The position numbers were made by a program, and so were the translations under genes. From Bacillota bacterium (GTDB taxonomy: Bacteria > Bacillota > Clostridia > Lachnospirales > Lachnospiraceae), in assembly GCA_023398375.1 (NCBI GenBank), contig JAEWSH010000061.1, positions 124,001-188,000 of the forward strand: DNA of 64,000 bases. The letters are read 5' to 3'. The notes under the pieces are model-generated. The model ran no database searches and was not told the DNA's origin. It worked only from the letters and a program-made list of their open reading frames with translations. Of this stretch, positions 7,216 through 16,627 are shown in pieces. Every line of letters starts with the position of its first letter. Position 1 is the first letter of the stretch.

Positions 7216-7612
7216 ATTGCCTCCTTTCTACTCTATTATAACAGTTTTTCTTACAATACGTGGTACATGGTATGAAATCATTCGGACACGCTCCCGCTCA
7301 ATCTTCTCGTCTGAACACTTTGGTACGGCTTTTCTTATTTCAGCTGGCATAATAAATCTATCTTTATAAACTTTCTCCAATATCTTTCTTCTGCAATTTC
7401 TACCGGCCTATTTGTTTCTGTATGATTCCTATGTAATGGTTCTACTATCTTCAATTCCTTTTTTGTACGATATTACAGATTATAAACTCTATTTCCACTA
7501 AAGTACATCATTTTCATATTATCAAAAATTTTTTAAAAATTTTACAAGTTATTTAAAAAGGGCCTAATTCTTTAATTTATTAGTCTTCTTCAAAAACTCC
7601 CAATGTTATCAC
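7216..7612. other. gene-free stretch with possible decayed coding remnant
   Basis: Between the WYL regulator and the tuf terminator no intact gene is visible. On the minus strand about 7222-7463 read in two frames as plausible protein, including EPLHRNHTETNRPVEIAEE in one frame and SDEKIERERVRMISYHVPR in the other, as if a small gene had suffered a frameshift. I recognise no family, so this may be chance. 7500-7560 is simple AT-rich sequence. Confidence 0.2.
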
Positions 7613-7650
7613 GCAAAAAACCGCAACCCCTTTAAATGAGGGATTGCGGT
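7613..7650 (-). terminator. intrinsic terminator of tuf
   Basis: On the minus strand CCGCAATCCC pairs with GGGGTTGCGG across a short loop and is followed by TTTTTTG. It lies 26 nt after the tuf stop codon and ends the str operon. Confidence 0.9.
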
Positions 7651-7675
7651 ATGAGTTCTTGATACTTATCAATGC

Positions 7676-8869
7676 TTACTCGATAACTTTAGCAACACGG
7701 CCTGAACCAACTGTACGGCCACCTTCACGGATAGCGAAAGTTAAACCTTGATCCATAGCGATTGGGTGAATTAATTCAATCGTCATTTCGATGTTATCAC
7801 CAGGCATACACATTTCTGTACCAGCCGGTAAATTACAAACACCTGTTACGTCAGTTGTTCTGAAGTAGAACTGTGGTCTGTAGTTATTGAAGAAAGGAGT
7901 ATGACGTCCACCTTCATCTTTTGTTAATACGTAAACTTGTGCAGTAAATTTTGTGTGGCATGTTACTGTACCAGGTTTCGCAAGTACTTGACCTCTTTCG
8001 ATTTCTTTTCTGTCAACACCGCGAAGAAGCGCACCAATATTATCACCAGCTTGTGCTTCATCAAGAAGTTTACGGAACATTTCGATACCAGTTACAACAA
8101 CTTTCTTAACTTCTTCTTTAATACCAACGATTTCAACTTCATCAGATACGTGAAGAACACCAGTTTCTACTCTACCAGTAGCAACTGTACCACGACCTGT
8201 GATTGAGAAGATATCTTCTACAGGCATCAAGAATGGTTTGTCTGTATCACGTTGAGGATCTGGAATGAAAGAATCAACAGCATCCATTAATTCCATAATC
8301 TTGTCGCCCCATGCTCCTGAAGGATCCTCTAGAGCTTTAAGAGCTGATCCCTGGATAACTGGTGTGTCATCGCCTGGGAATTCATACTCTGAAAGTAATT
8401 CTCTGATTTCCATTTCTACTAATTCAAGGATTTCTTCATCATCAACCATATCACATTTGTTCATGAATACAACGATGTAAGGAACACCTACCTGACGTGA
8501 AAGCAAGATGTGTTCTTTTGTTTGAGCCATAACACCATCTGTAGCAGCAACAACAAGGATAGCACCATCCATTTGTGCAGCACCAGTGATCATGTTCTTA
8601 ACGTAATCGGCATGTCCTGGGCAGTCAACGTGTGCATAGTGTCTTTTGTCTGTAGAGTATTCAACGTGAGCTGTAGAAATTGTAATACCACGTTCTCTTT
8701 CTTCTGGAGCTTTATCGATATTAGCGAAATCAACTGCTGCGTTTCCTGCTACTCTTTCACTAAGTGTTTTTGTAATAGCAGCTGTTAATGTTGTTTTACC
8801 ATGATCAACGTGTCCAATGGTACCAATGTTACAGTGTGGTTTGTTTCTTTCAAATTTAGCTTTAGCCAT
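7676..8869 (-). CDS. tuf: translation elongation factor Tu
   Basis: A 397-residue EF-Tu, the GTPase that carries aminoacyl-tRNA to the ribosomal A site. The G domain shows GHVDHGKT (19-26), DCPGH (82-86) and NKCD (137-140); domains II and III follow with RGTVATGRVETG and the conserved C-terminus. Length is normal for Firmicutes. A strong AGGAGG lies 8 nt before the ATG. It is the last gene of the str operon after fusA, and also has its own strong promoter in the 120-bp gap before it. Only one tuf copy is visible in this window. Confidence 0.98.
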   Translation of the reverse strand: MAKAKFERNKPHCNIGTIGHVDHGKTTLTAAITKTLSERVAGNAAVDFANIDKAPEERERGITISTAHVEYSTDKRHYAHVDCPGHADYVKNMITGAAQMDGAILVVAATDGVMAQTKEHILLSRQVGVPYIVVFMNKCDMVDDEEILELVEMEIRELLSEYEFPGDDTPVIQGSALKALEDPSGAWGDKIMELMDAVDSFIPDPQRDTDKPFLMPVEDIFSITGRGTVATGRVETGVLHVSDEVEIVGIKEEVKKVVVTGIEMFRKLLDEAQAGDNIGALLRGVDRKEIERGQVLAKPGTVTCHTKFTAQVYVLTKDEGGRHTPFFNNYRPQFYFRTTDVTGVCNLPAGTEMCMPGDNIEMTIELIHPIAMDQGLTFAIREGGRTVGSGRVAKVIE

Positions 8870-8938
8870 TTTAAAGTCCTCCTATAATTTCTTCCTATAA
8901 TTTTATTTTCATTTCTATAATCTGCTCGGCTACCTTTG

Positions 8939-8967
8939 ATTATATTAAATAACCAAAGGTTTTTCAA
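8939..8967 (-). promoter_or_regulatory. internal promoter of tuf
   Basis: TTGAAA (8962-8967), 17 nt, TATAAT (8939-8944) on the minus strand in the fusA-tuf gap. A palindrome ACCTTTG/CAAAGGT with loop spans the spacer and -10 box. This gives tuf transcription beyond that from rpsL. Confidence 0.75.
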
Positions 8968-8989
8968 GCATATTTTTAATTAGTACAGT

Positions 8990-11107
8990 CTATTTTGCAT
9001 GTGCAGCTAAGACTTTTTCCTGCACTGACTTCGGTACTTGTTCGTATTTTTCAAAGAACATAGAATAGTTACCACGTCCTTGAGTTTTAGAACGAAGATC
9101 TGTAGAGTATCCGAACATTTCTGACAGAGGAACATATCCTCTGACCATCTTGCCTCCGCCGATGTCTTCCATACCATCAATACGTCCACGACGTGAGTTG
9201 ATATCACCGATAACATCACCCATATATTCTTCCGGCATAGTAACTTCAACCTTCATGATTGGCTCAAGAAGAACCGGAGCTGCCTTCTGCATAGCTTCTT
9301 TAAATGCTAATGAACCAGCAATATGGAATGCCATTTCTGATGAATCGACTTCATGATAAGAACCATCATATACGTTAGCATGGATACCAACAACCGGGAA
9401 TCCTCCAAGAATACCTGCTTTTGTAGCTTCTTCAATACCTTCTCCAATTGACGGAATGTATTCCTTAGGAATAGAGCCACCAACAACTGTTGATTCGAAT
9501 TTGAAAAGTTCATCACCATTTGCATCCATTGGCTCAAATTTAACCTTACAATGTCCGTATTGTCCACGTCCACCTGATTGTTTTGCATATTTACTATCGA
9601 CATCGACTGCTTTTGTAATAGCTTCTTTGTAAGCAACCTGAGGTGCACCTACATTAGCTTCTACTTTAAATTCACGAAGAAGTCTGTCTACGATAATTTC
9701 CAGATGGAGTTCTCCCATACCTGCAATAATGGTCTGGCCTGTTTCCTGATTTGTATGAGCACGGAAAGTAGGATCTTCTTCAGCAAGTTTTGCTAAAGAT
9801 TCGCCTAATTTTCCCTGACCTGCTTTCGTCTTAGGTTCAATTGCCAATTCAATAACCGGTTCCGGGAATTCCATGGATTCTAAGATTACCGGATGTTGTT
9901 CATCACAGATTGTATCACCTGTAACCGTGAATTTAAAACCTACTGCAGCTGCGATATCACCTGCATAAACTCTGTCAAGTTCCTGTCTCTTATTAGCATG
10001 CATCTGAAGGATACGTCCAACACGCTCTTTTTTATTCTTAGTAGCATTTAATACGTAAGAACCAGCTGCCATTGATCCGGAATAAACGCGGAAGAAAGCT
10101 AATTTTCCTACGAATGGATCTGCCATGATCTTAAATGCAAGAGCTGAGAAAGGTTCTTCGTCAGAAGAATGTCTCTCTATCTCTTCACCATCCAAGTCAA
10201 CACCCTTGATAGCCGGAATGTCTGTTGGAGCTGGCATGAACTCTAAGATTGCATCAAGAAGTTTTTGAACACCTTTATTTCTGTAAGCTGAACCACAGCA
10301 AACAGGAATTGCAGCACATTCGCATGTACCTTTTCTAAGAGCTGCCTTTAATTCGTCTACAGAAGGTTCTTCCCCTTCCAAGTATACCATCATTAAATCA
10401 TCATCTAGTTCGCAGATTTTCTCTACCAATTCGTTGCGATATAATTCAGCATCATCTTTCATATCGTCAGGAATATCTGCAACTGAAATGTCATCGCCCT
10501 TTTCATCATTATAGATATAGGCTTTCATCTCAAATAAATCAATGATTCCTTTGAAATCGTCCTCTTTACCGATTGGTAATTGAAGAACGACTGCATTTTT
10601 TCCTAATCTTGTTTTAATTTGTTCTACAGCGCCATAGAAGTTAGCACCCAAAATATCCATTTTGTTAATGAATGCCATTCTTGGTACGTTGTAAGTATCA
10701 GCCTGACGCCATACGTTTTCAGATTGTGGTTCTACACCACCCTTTGCACAGAAAACACCTACAGCACCGTCAAGTACACGCAAGGAACGTTCTACTTCTA
10801 CGGTAAAGTCAACGTGACCTGGTGTATCAATAATATTGATACGATGTTCAAGAGCGCCTGCTTTCTTCTTGCAGTTCTCTTCTAATGTCCAGTGACATGT
10901 TGTAGCGGCTGATGTGATTGTGATACCCCTTTCTTGTTCCTGCTCCATCCAGTCCATCGTAGCAGTTCCTTCATGAGTATCACCGATTTTATAATTAACA
11001 CCGGTATAGTATAAGATACGCTCTGTCAGAGTAGTCTTACCTGCATCGATATGAGCCATGATACCAATGTTTCTGGTTCTCTCTAGTGGATATTCTCTTC
11101 CAGCCAA
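8990..11107 (-). CDS. fusA: translation elongation factor G
   Basis: A 705-residue EF-G, the GTPase that drives ribosomal translocation. It shows AHIDAGKTT (18-26), QERGITITSAAT as switch I, DTPGH (94-98) and NKMD, and continues through domains II-V to the normal C-terminus. Switch I is followed by a short insertion around CHWTLEENCKKK, as seen in other Clostridia. The start codon is TTG, fixed by AAAGGAGGAG upstream and by MAGREYPLERTRN alignment with the family. It lies 14 bp after rpsG. Confidence 0.98.
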   Translation of the reverse strand: MAGREYPLERTRNIGIMAHIDAGKTTLTERILYYTGVNYKIGDTHEGTATMDWMEQEQERGITITSAATTCHWTLEENCKKKAGALEHRINIIDTPGHVDFTVEVERSLRVLDGAVGVFCAKGGVEPQSENVWRQADTYNVPRMAFINKMDILGANFYGAVEQIKTRLGKNAVVLQLPIGKEDDFKGIIDLFEMKAYIYNDEKGDDISVADIPDDMKDDAELYRNELVEKICELDDDLMMVYLEGEEPSVDELKAALRKGTCECAAIPVCCGSAYRNKGVQKLLDAILEFMPAPTDIPAIKGVDLDGEEIERHSSDEEPFSALAFKIMADPFVGKLAFFRVYSGSMAAGSYVLNATKNKKERVGRILQMHANKRQELDRVYAGDIAAAVGFKFTVTGDTICDEQHPVILESMEFPEPVIELAIEPKTKAGQGKLGESLAKLAEEDPTFRAHTNQETGQTIIAGMGELHLEIIVDRLLREFKVEANVGAPQVAYKEAITKAVDVDSKYAKQSGGRGQYGHCKVKFEPMDANGDELFKFESTVVGGSIPKEYIPSIGEGIEEATKAGILGGFPVVGIHANVYDGSYHEVDSSEMAFHIAGSLAFKEAMQKAAPVLLEPIMKVEVTMPEEYMGDVIGDINSRRGRIDGMEDIGGGKMVRGYVPLSEMFGYSTDLRSKTQGRGNYSMFFEKYEQVPKSVQEKVLAAHAK

Positions 11108-11121
11108 GGTAAACTCCTCCT

Positions 11122-11592
11122 TTAGAATCTATAGTGAGCAAAAGCTTTATTCGCTTCAGCCATTTTATGCATATCTTCTTTTTTCTTAACAGATGCTCCT
11201 GTATTATTAGCAGCATCAAGAATTTCATTTGCTAATCTTTCTTCCATTGTTTTCTCTCCTCTTTTACGAGAGTACAATGTGATCCAGCGAAGTGCTAACG
11301 CCTGGCGTCTGTCAGGTCTTACTTCAATAGGTACCTGATAAGTCGCTCCACCGATACGTCTTGCTTTAACTTCAAGAACAGGCATGATATTATTCATAGC
11401 CTCTTCAAATACATCAAGCGCTGGTTTATCTAATTTTGTTTCCACTTTTGCAAATGCTCCGTATACAATTTTCTGAGCTACACCCCTCTTACCATCTAAC
11501 ATAATATTATTGATAAGTTTAGTAACTACTTTGTTATTGTATAAAGGATCCGCTAATACGTCTCTTTTTTGAATATGTCCTTTACGTGGCAC
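11122..11592 (-). CDS. rpsG: 30S ribosomal protein S7
   Basis: A 156-residue S7, which nucleates assembly of the 30S head on 16S rRNA. The family start PRKGHIQKRDVLADPLYNNK fixes a GTG start codon at 11592, with AAGGAGG just upstream; the longer reading frame beginning at 11655 would add 21 residues not found in S7. The core GGATYQVPIEV and RRQALALRW are intact. It is preceded by a 206-bp gap after rpsL, unusually long for this pair, and followed closely by fusA. Confidence 0.97.
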   Translation of the reverse strand: MPRKGHIQKRDVLADPLYNNKVVTKLINNIMLDGKRGVAQKIVYGAFAKVETKLDKPALDVFEEAMNNIMPVLEVKARRIGGATYQVPIEVRPDRRQALALRWITLYSRKRGEKTMEERLANEILDAANNTGASVKKKEDMHKMAEANKAFAHYRF

Positions 11593-11798
11593 GGTTCTTC
11601 CCTCCTTATTATATTTGACAGTTTCACTGCCGGTTAATAGATCATCGGTACTCACAATGATAAAATGTGTTTCGCGCTGTTTTTCATTTATCTTACATCC
11701 TAAGATGCGATTGCAACAAGATGTTTGAATCTGAACTCCAACACTAACTTAAGTTTAACTGTGGTACATGGAAATAATAATAAGCTATTATCTTACTA

Positions 11799-12218
11799 TT
11801 ATTTTCCAGCCTTCGGTCTCTTAGCGCCGTATTTTGAACGAGCTTGTTTTCTGTTAGCGACTCCTGCTGTATCAAGTGTACCTCTGATAACATGGTATCT
11901 TGTACCTGGTAAGTCTTTAACTCTACCGCCTCTGATAAGAACAACGCTATGTTCTTGCAAGTTGTGACCTTCTCCTGGAATGTAGCTTGTAACTTCGATT
12001 CCGTTTGAAAGACGAACTCTGGCAATTTTTCTAAGAGCTGAGTTAGGTTTCTTAGGTGTAGCTGTTTTTACAGCAGTACAAACACCTCTTTTTTGTGGTG
12101 CTGAAGAATCTGTTGACTTCTTTCTTAAAGAATTGTATCCTTTTTGAAGCGCTGGTGCAGTAGACTTCTTAACTGATGTTTGTCTTCCTTTTCTAACTAA
12201 CTGGTTAAATGTTGGCAT
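11799..12218 (-). CDS. rpsL: 30S ribosomal protein S12
   Basis: A 139-residue S12, at the decoding centre of the 30S subunit. The insertion NSLRKKSTDSS is typical of low-GC Gram-positives. The loops that carry streptomycin-resistance changes, TPKKPNSALRK and GGRVKDLPG, have the wild-type lysines. The ATG follows AGGAGGTG. It is the first gene of the str operon, behind an excellent promoter. Confidence 0.98.
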   Translation of the reverse strand: MPTFNQLVRKGRQTSVKKSTAPALQKGYNSLRKKSTDSSAPQKRGVCTAVKTATPKKPNSALRKIARVRLSNGIEVTSYIPGEGHNLQEHSVVLIRGGRVKDLPGTRYHVIRGTLDTAGVANRKQARSKYGAKRPKAGK

Positions 12219-12261
12219 TCTGATTCACCTCCTGTGGTATGATTTGTTTTTCGACACGCAC

Positions 12262-12283
12262 TAAAAAAATGCATTTTTTTGCA
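12262..12283. repeat. palindrome in rpsL leader
   Basis: An A7-TGCA-T7 palindrome lies in the rpsL leader about 45 nt before the start codon, flanked by GTGC/GCAC-like bases. It could form a terminator-like hairpin in the leader. Function is unknown. Confidence 0.45.
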
Positions 12284-12292
12284 CGCTATCTA

Positions 12293-12321
12293 AGTATACT
12301 TATGTCTATGAATATTGTCAA
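12293..12321 (-). promoter_or_regulatory. promoter of the str operon (rpsL)
   Basis: A perfect TTGACA (12316-12321) and TATACT (12293-12298) with a 17-nt spacer on the minus strand, about 75 nt before rpsL. Confidence 0.85.
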
Positions 12322-12362
12322 TCATTTTTCCATTTTTTTAAGAACTTTTATTACAGTTCCGC

Positions 12363-13436
12363 CTATTTCAATACCCTGAATCTTTTACGGTTCAAAGGCT
12401 TCTTTTTTCCTATAAAAATATAAAAATAATGATTCATCATATATATAACTATGCATTCTAATACAAGTAAGACCATTGTCATAATAACATATTCTAAATA
12501 TACCGGTATTGCTATGACACTTGCATTAATGAACGCTGCTGCCCGAATTGCCGTTATCATAATCCTAAAATCAAGATGGGTCGCCATAATGATAAGCGAA
12601 TTTTTACCAGCATATTGCAAAGGTTTCAAATTTTTAATATTTTTACTGATTAGTATGACCCCCATCGTACCCGCAAATGCACTGATATAAAAATATATAT
12701 TGTTTTTAAAGATAACAGAATGTAAATCTACGCGTCCATTTGTAAAGGCAAACGCTGCTCCGGTCAGCAAAAAAATAAATCCCAGAGCAACCTCTTTTAC
12801 TTGTATTCTCTCTTTTTCAACAATATATTTTTTAACATAATAACCCATCGTAATAAAAATATATGCTGACCCCCCTCGGTATAACCAGATTAGAATATAT
12901 CCAAAGACCACGTTATACATAGTGGCGTATAAAGAATAGGAGGCATCAAAAATCGGATGTGTAATTCCTATAATAAAAGCCAAAATAATTCCCAACAGTA
13001 TAGTAATCACATGATTGTATCTCTTCCTTATATAAAGGAAACCGATCTCACCTAAAAATAATGCGGGTAAAAACCACAGTGTCGATATTCCGTAGCATGT
13101 AAAAGTTCCGATTATTGCATAGATAAAGTCTAGCATAGTCTTATTTCCCTTATGCAATATCAGCATCCCTGCATCCATCAATAGAGAAATGATACTGAAA
13201 CTTAAATAGGGGAGCATTATACTCTTAGTTTTTTTCCTGATTATGACCGACAGTTTTGTGTTTTCTTCCTGCGTATGCTGTAACAGTATTCCAGTCACTA
13301 TAAAAAAAAGCGGCATATGGAATGAGGCGATCCAGGTGAGCAGACTTTCTCCTGCAAGCGTTGAGTGCCCTATCACAACTAAAATAATGCCTATTCCCTT
13401 CGTCATATCTAAATAATCTAGTCTTTTTTTATTCAT
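12363..13436 (-). CDS. acyltransferase family 3 membrane protein
   Basis: A 357-residue protein with about ten hydrophobic segments, matching the acyltransferase 3 family of membrane enzymes that O-acetylate sugars or other surface molecules. The N-terminus carries the diagnostic YLDMTKGIGIILVVIGHS with the family histidine, then SFHMPLFFIVTGIL. The start at 13436 is preferred because AGAAGGA lies upstream, and because the 42 extra codons of the longer frame overlap the terminator of the gene before. Acceptor unknown. Confidence 0.8.
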   Translation of the reverse strand: MNKKRLDYLDMTKGIGIILVVIGHSTLAGESLLTWIASFHMPLFFIVTGILLQHTQEENTKLSVIIRKKTKSIMLPYLSFSIISLLMDAGMLILHKGNKTMLDFIYAIIGTFTCYGISTLWFLPALFLGEIGFLYIRKRYNHVITILLGIILAFIIGITHPIFDASYSLYATMYNVVFGYILIWLYRGGSAYIFITMGYYVKKYIVEKERIQVKEVALGFIFLLTGAAFAFTNGRVDLHSVIFKNNIYFYISAFAGTMGVILISKNIKNLKPLQYAGKNSLIIMATHLDFRIMITAIRAAAFINASVIAIPVYLEYVIMTMVLLVLECIVIYMMNHYFYIFIGKKKPLNRKRFRVLK

Positions 13437-13524
13437 ATTCCGTATTCCTTCTGCTTTTTCTTTCATGTGTTTTTTAGCATACCATATTTTATATTTTTTG
13501 TAACCTTTTAAAAAATAAATGAAA

Positions 13525-13558
13525 GAAAAAAACATATTACCTTTGGCAATATGTTTTT
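13525..13558 (-). terminator. intrinsic terminator of the coiled-coil protein gene
   Basis: On the minus strand AAACATATT and AATATGTTT pair around GCCAAAGGT, followed by TTTTC-TTTC. It lies about 27 nt after the stop codon at 13585. Confidence 0.75.
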
Positions 13559-13584
13559 CCAAGTATAAAATCTTATTTACATTA

Positions 13585-16449
13585 TCATTCTGTCACTTTT
13601 CTTGTCTTATAGTAGCGATATCCAACAATTGCGGCAATCACGATTAGTACGATAAGTGCAATCCACCACCATGCAAATGAATGAGTTTCTTCCATTGATG
13701 CCAATGCCGTTTTTTCATCACCAATTGTCTTAGTTTTATCTGTGGTTTCACTTGAAGCAGGGGCTTTCTCATCAACCCTGTCTGCCTGAGCTGTTTCTTC
13801 ATCTTCAATTATCGTTATACTACTATCATTTACATCCGCATTATTACCCGGATTACCTCCCTGAACAACCGGCGTTGCCGTCATTGCAATTGGTTCAGGA
13901 TCGATCTGTACTATACCTGCCAATGGTTCATTTGCTGGTACTGGCAATGTATTTAATGGTATCGCTGCAATGGCCGCTGATGCGGACGATGATTTCCCTG
14001 CTGAAGATGAAGATGTTCCTGCTGAAGCTGTATTTGTACTTGTTTCTCCGCCTGTTGTATTGTTTCCTGATTCACCCGCATTTCTGATCACATTTACAAG
14101 CTCATCCAACTTTTCTTTCGTATTCTGAGCATTCTTTGCTTCTTGTGCTGCTCTGTCTCTTGCATCCTTTGCCAATTTTACCGCTTCTTCCGCTTTCTGC
14201 AGAGACTTCAACGCAATATCAAAACTTACATATGACACAGTTACGCTTTCTGCCACTTCTTTTGCTTTTTTCAGGGAAGCTTTTGCTTTTGCTAAAGTCA
14301 ACTCTGCTTCTTCCAGTTTCTCTCTTGCTTCTCTCAGTTTTTGATCTGAAGCAGCTTGCGCTGCTGCAACTCTCGCTGCACTTGCAGCAATTGAGGAATC
14401 AGCTGCCGCTCCTTTAGCAACACTTGCATCCATTTTGGCAATATACGCCTCGACCGTTACTAACTCTTCTTCTTGTTGTTTTAATGCTATTCTATATGCA
14501 GTTTCAACTGCAACTATCAGTTTTTCTGGATCCGTTATCCATTGAATAAGTGGAGATTTATCAATCAGCTTCTTAAATTTTTCTTGCTTATATTTTTCGT
14601 TGATATATTCTCTGATTTTTTTTGCATCTCTAATTTTATCCCATTCAAATATGTTAATTGCATTTACCCAATCATTTGCCCATTCCGAAAGCGCTTCTTC
14701 GTATTCCGTCTGATTGATATCATTAACGGTGGTTCCTACTTGTAATCTTAATACGTCTATAATTGCCGCCTTTTCTTTTTCTGCTAAAGCGCTGTTATAA
14801 TCTGCAATATAAGAATCCCTTACTGCCTGTGCATCCTTTAATACAGAGTCTGTATCTGCTGCCGCTTTCTGTAAATCCGGTAATTGGGACGTTGCTCTAC
14901 TGATTGCCTGATTGGTAGCCGCAAGTACTTTTGCTTCTTCTGTGTTCGTTAATGCCGTTGCAATCACATCATTTTTTGCAGATTGACTATTGTAATTATT
15001 ATATGCTTTTTCTGCCTCTTGCATTTCTCTGTATTTGCCACTATTCCAGGTCTTTTGCCATGTTCTTGTAGCTAGATTCTGTTTTTGATATTCCTCTTTT
15101 GCCTTATCAAATATTGCTTTCTTTTCAGCTAATTCTTTGTTAAATTGCGTTATCGCAGATTCTGTCGTAGCACTTACAACACTATTGTAAGCCGATTCCT
15201 GCTCTTTTTTTGTTTTATTTAATTCTTCTATTTCATTTTGCTTATTAGCAAGTATTGATGCTGCTGCATCCGCTGCTGCTTTTGCAGGTGCTACATACAT
15301 ATCAATGACCGAATCCGCCTTATCAGATGCCCGGTCTGCTGCCCCACTAGCATCTGCTGCTGCCCGAGCTGCACTTTCTGCTGCACTTTCTGCCGCTGCT
15401 AATGCATCCGTTACATTTTGAAGTGCCTCCTCATATGCCGCTTTTGCACTTTCTGCATCAGTTATTTCCTGATCAATAAAAGTATTTTTTATTTTATTCT
15501 GCAATGCTTGTATCCGGTCATCCTCTATCGAATTCTCTGTTGCATCAACTTCTATATATTGTTCATACAATGCTTTTGCTGCTTCATAATCAGCCAGTGC
15601 TTTCTGATAAGCATCATCTGCATTCGTAGCAGCTACTGCTGCTTTTTCTGCTGCTGCATCAACTAACGCCTGTGCTGCTGCTGCTTCCCCTGGTGTAGAA
15701 GCTGCTGTAACTGTTACAGCAGCACTTGCGGCATCTTCCGCTGCCTGTTTAGCTCTGCCTTCCGCTTCCTGCGCTGCTTTTACAGATTCATTCACTGTAC
15801 TATTTGCATCTCTCATAGCAGCTTCTGCCTCTGCCTGATATGCATCTCGACCGTTCTGAATCTCCTCTGCTGTATCTTCTAGTTCTGCGACATCCTGCCA
15901 TACACCAGTTTCTTCCGATTCCGGTATTACCGGGGTCGGAATCGGTTCTTCTGGCGTTGATGGTGTTGGAACTGTTGCTGGTGATGTTGGTTCTGATTCT
16001 TCTGATTCTTCTCCTGCCTTCTCTTTTTTTACATAATCTGACACATTCCCATTCTCGTCATATTTATATTCATATTCGCTGTTTTCACCTGCTATTTGTG
16101 ATGCATTGTCTGCCGCTGTATCTGCATTATTTACAGCTTCTTCCAGATCAGTAACTGCTTTCTCTGCCGCATCTTTCGCTTTTTGAGCTGAATCTGCTGC
16201 ATCTGCCGCGGATGTTGCTGCACTCTCTGCCTCACTGGCCGCGTCTTGTGCAGCTTCCACATTATCCGTAACACCGCTGCTAATCTCGGATTGTGGTTTT
16301 CCATCATATTCTGATGTTCCAATGTATCCATTATCATTATCATTTTCCTCTACTGCAAACGAACTCATTGCACTTCCGAACAATAATGTTGCTGCTATGG
16401 AAAATGCAACTACTCTTTTAACAAATTTTCTTCCTTTGTTTCTTCGCAT
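13585..16449 (-). CDS. Ala-rich coiled-coil surface protein with C-terminal membrane anchor
   Basis: A 954-residue secreted protein of unknown function. Residues 1-33 are a signal peptide (basic start, FSIAATLLFG, cleavage near SSFA). Residues about 60-130 and 190-770 are Ala/Glu/Lys/Asp-rich and strongly heptad-like, for example AASEAESAATSAADAADSAQ, broken by a Pro/Thr/Glu-rich linker (about 145-185) and by a non-repetitive aromatic-containing segment near 570-640 (NAINIFEWDKIRDAKK). A Ser/Thr/Gly-rich stretch follows near 775-830. The C-terminus is a membrane helix WWWIALIVLIVIAAIVGYRYY and a basic tail, without LPXTG. It looks like an elongated cell-surface stalk or adhesin. Confidence 0.7.
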   Translation of the reverse strand: MRRNKGRKFVKRVVAFSIAATLLFGSAMSSFAVEENDNDNGYIGTSEYDGKPQSEISSGVTDNVEAAQDAASEAESAATSAADAADSAQKAKDAAEKAVTDLEEAVNNADTAADNASQIAGENSEYEYKYDENGNVSDYVKKEKAGEESEESEPTSPATVPTPSTPEEPIPTPVIPESEETGVWQDVAELEDTAEEIQNGRDAYQAEAEAAMRDANSTVNESVKAAQEAEGRAKQAAEDAASAAVTVTAASTPGEAAAAQALVDAAAEKAAVAATNADDAYQKALADYEAAKALYEQYIEVDATENSIEDDRIQALQNKIKNTFIDQEITDAESAKAAYEEALQNVTDALAAAESAAESAARAAADASGAADRASDKADSVIDMYVAPAKAAADAAASILANKQNEIEELNKTKKEQESAYNSVVSATTESAITQFNKELAEKKAIFDKAKEEYQKQNLATRTWQKTWNSGKYREMQEAEKAYNNYNSQSAKNDVIATALTNTEEAKVLAATNQAISRATSQLPDLQKAAADTDSVLKDAQAVRDSYIADYNSALAEKEKAAIIDVLRLQVGTTVNDINQTEYEEALSEWANDWVNAINIFEWDKIRDAKKIREYINEKYKQEKFKKLIDKSPLIQWITDPEKLIVAVETAYRIALKQQEEELVTVEAYIAKMDASVAKGAAADSSIAASAARVAAAQAASDQKLREAREKLEEAELTLAKAKASLKKAKEVAESVTVSYVSFDIALKSLQKAEEAVKLAKDARDRAAQEAKNAQNTKEKLDELVNVIRNAGESGNNTTGGETSTNTASAGTSSSSAGKSSSASAAIAAIPLNTLPVPANEPLAGIVQIDPEPIAMTATPVVQGGNPGNNADVNDSSITIIEDEETAQADRVDEKAPASSETTDKTKTIGDEKTALASMEETHSFAWWWIALIVLIVIAAIVGYRYYKTRKVTE

Positions 16450-16627
16450 TCTTAGTCCCTCCTAATAAGACTTCCTTATCTTTGAAATTTATTACTATCA
16501 GTTCTAAAGTCCTTATCTTCATCTATTAATAAAAGACTAACGGTCCTTTCATTTTGGCTCACTATTTAAAAAATACTGTGATTTTAAACAACTAAAACAG
16601 CAAAAAAATAATTATTTTGTCATATTT

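Noticed and set aside
13752..16154. Several plus-strand open frames rich in Leu and Cys opposite the coiled-coil protein
   Set aside because: They are mirror images of Ala/Glu/Lys-rich codons on the real strand and have no start signals.
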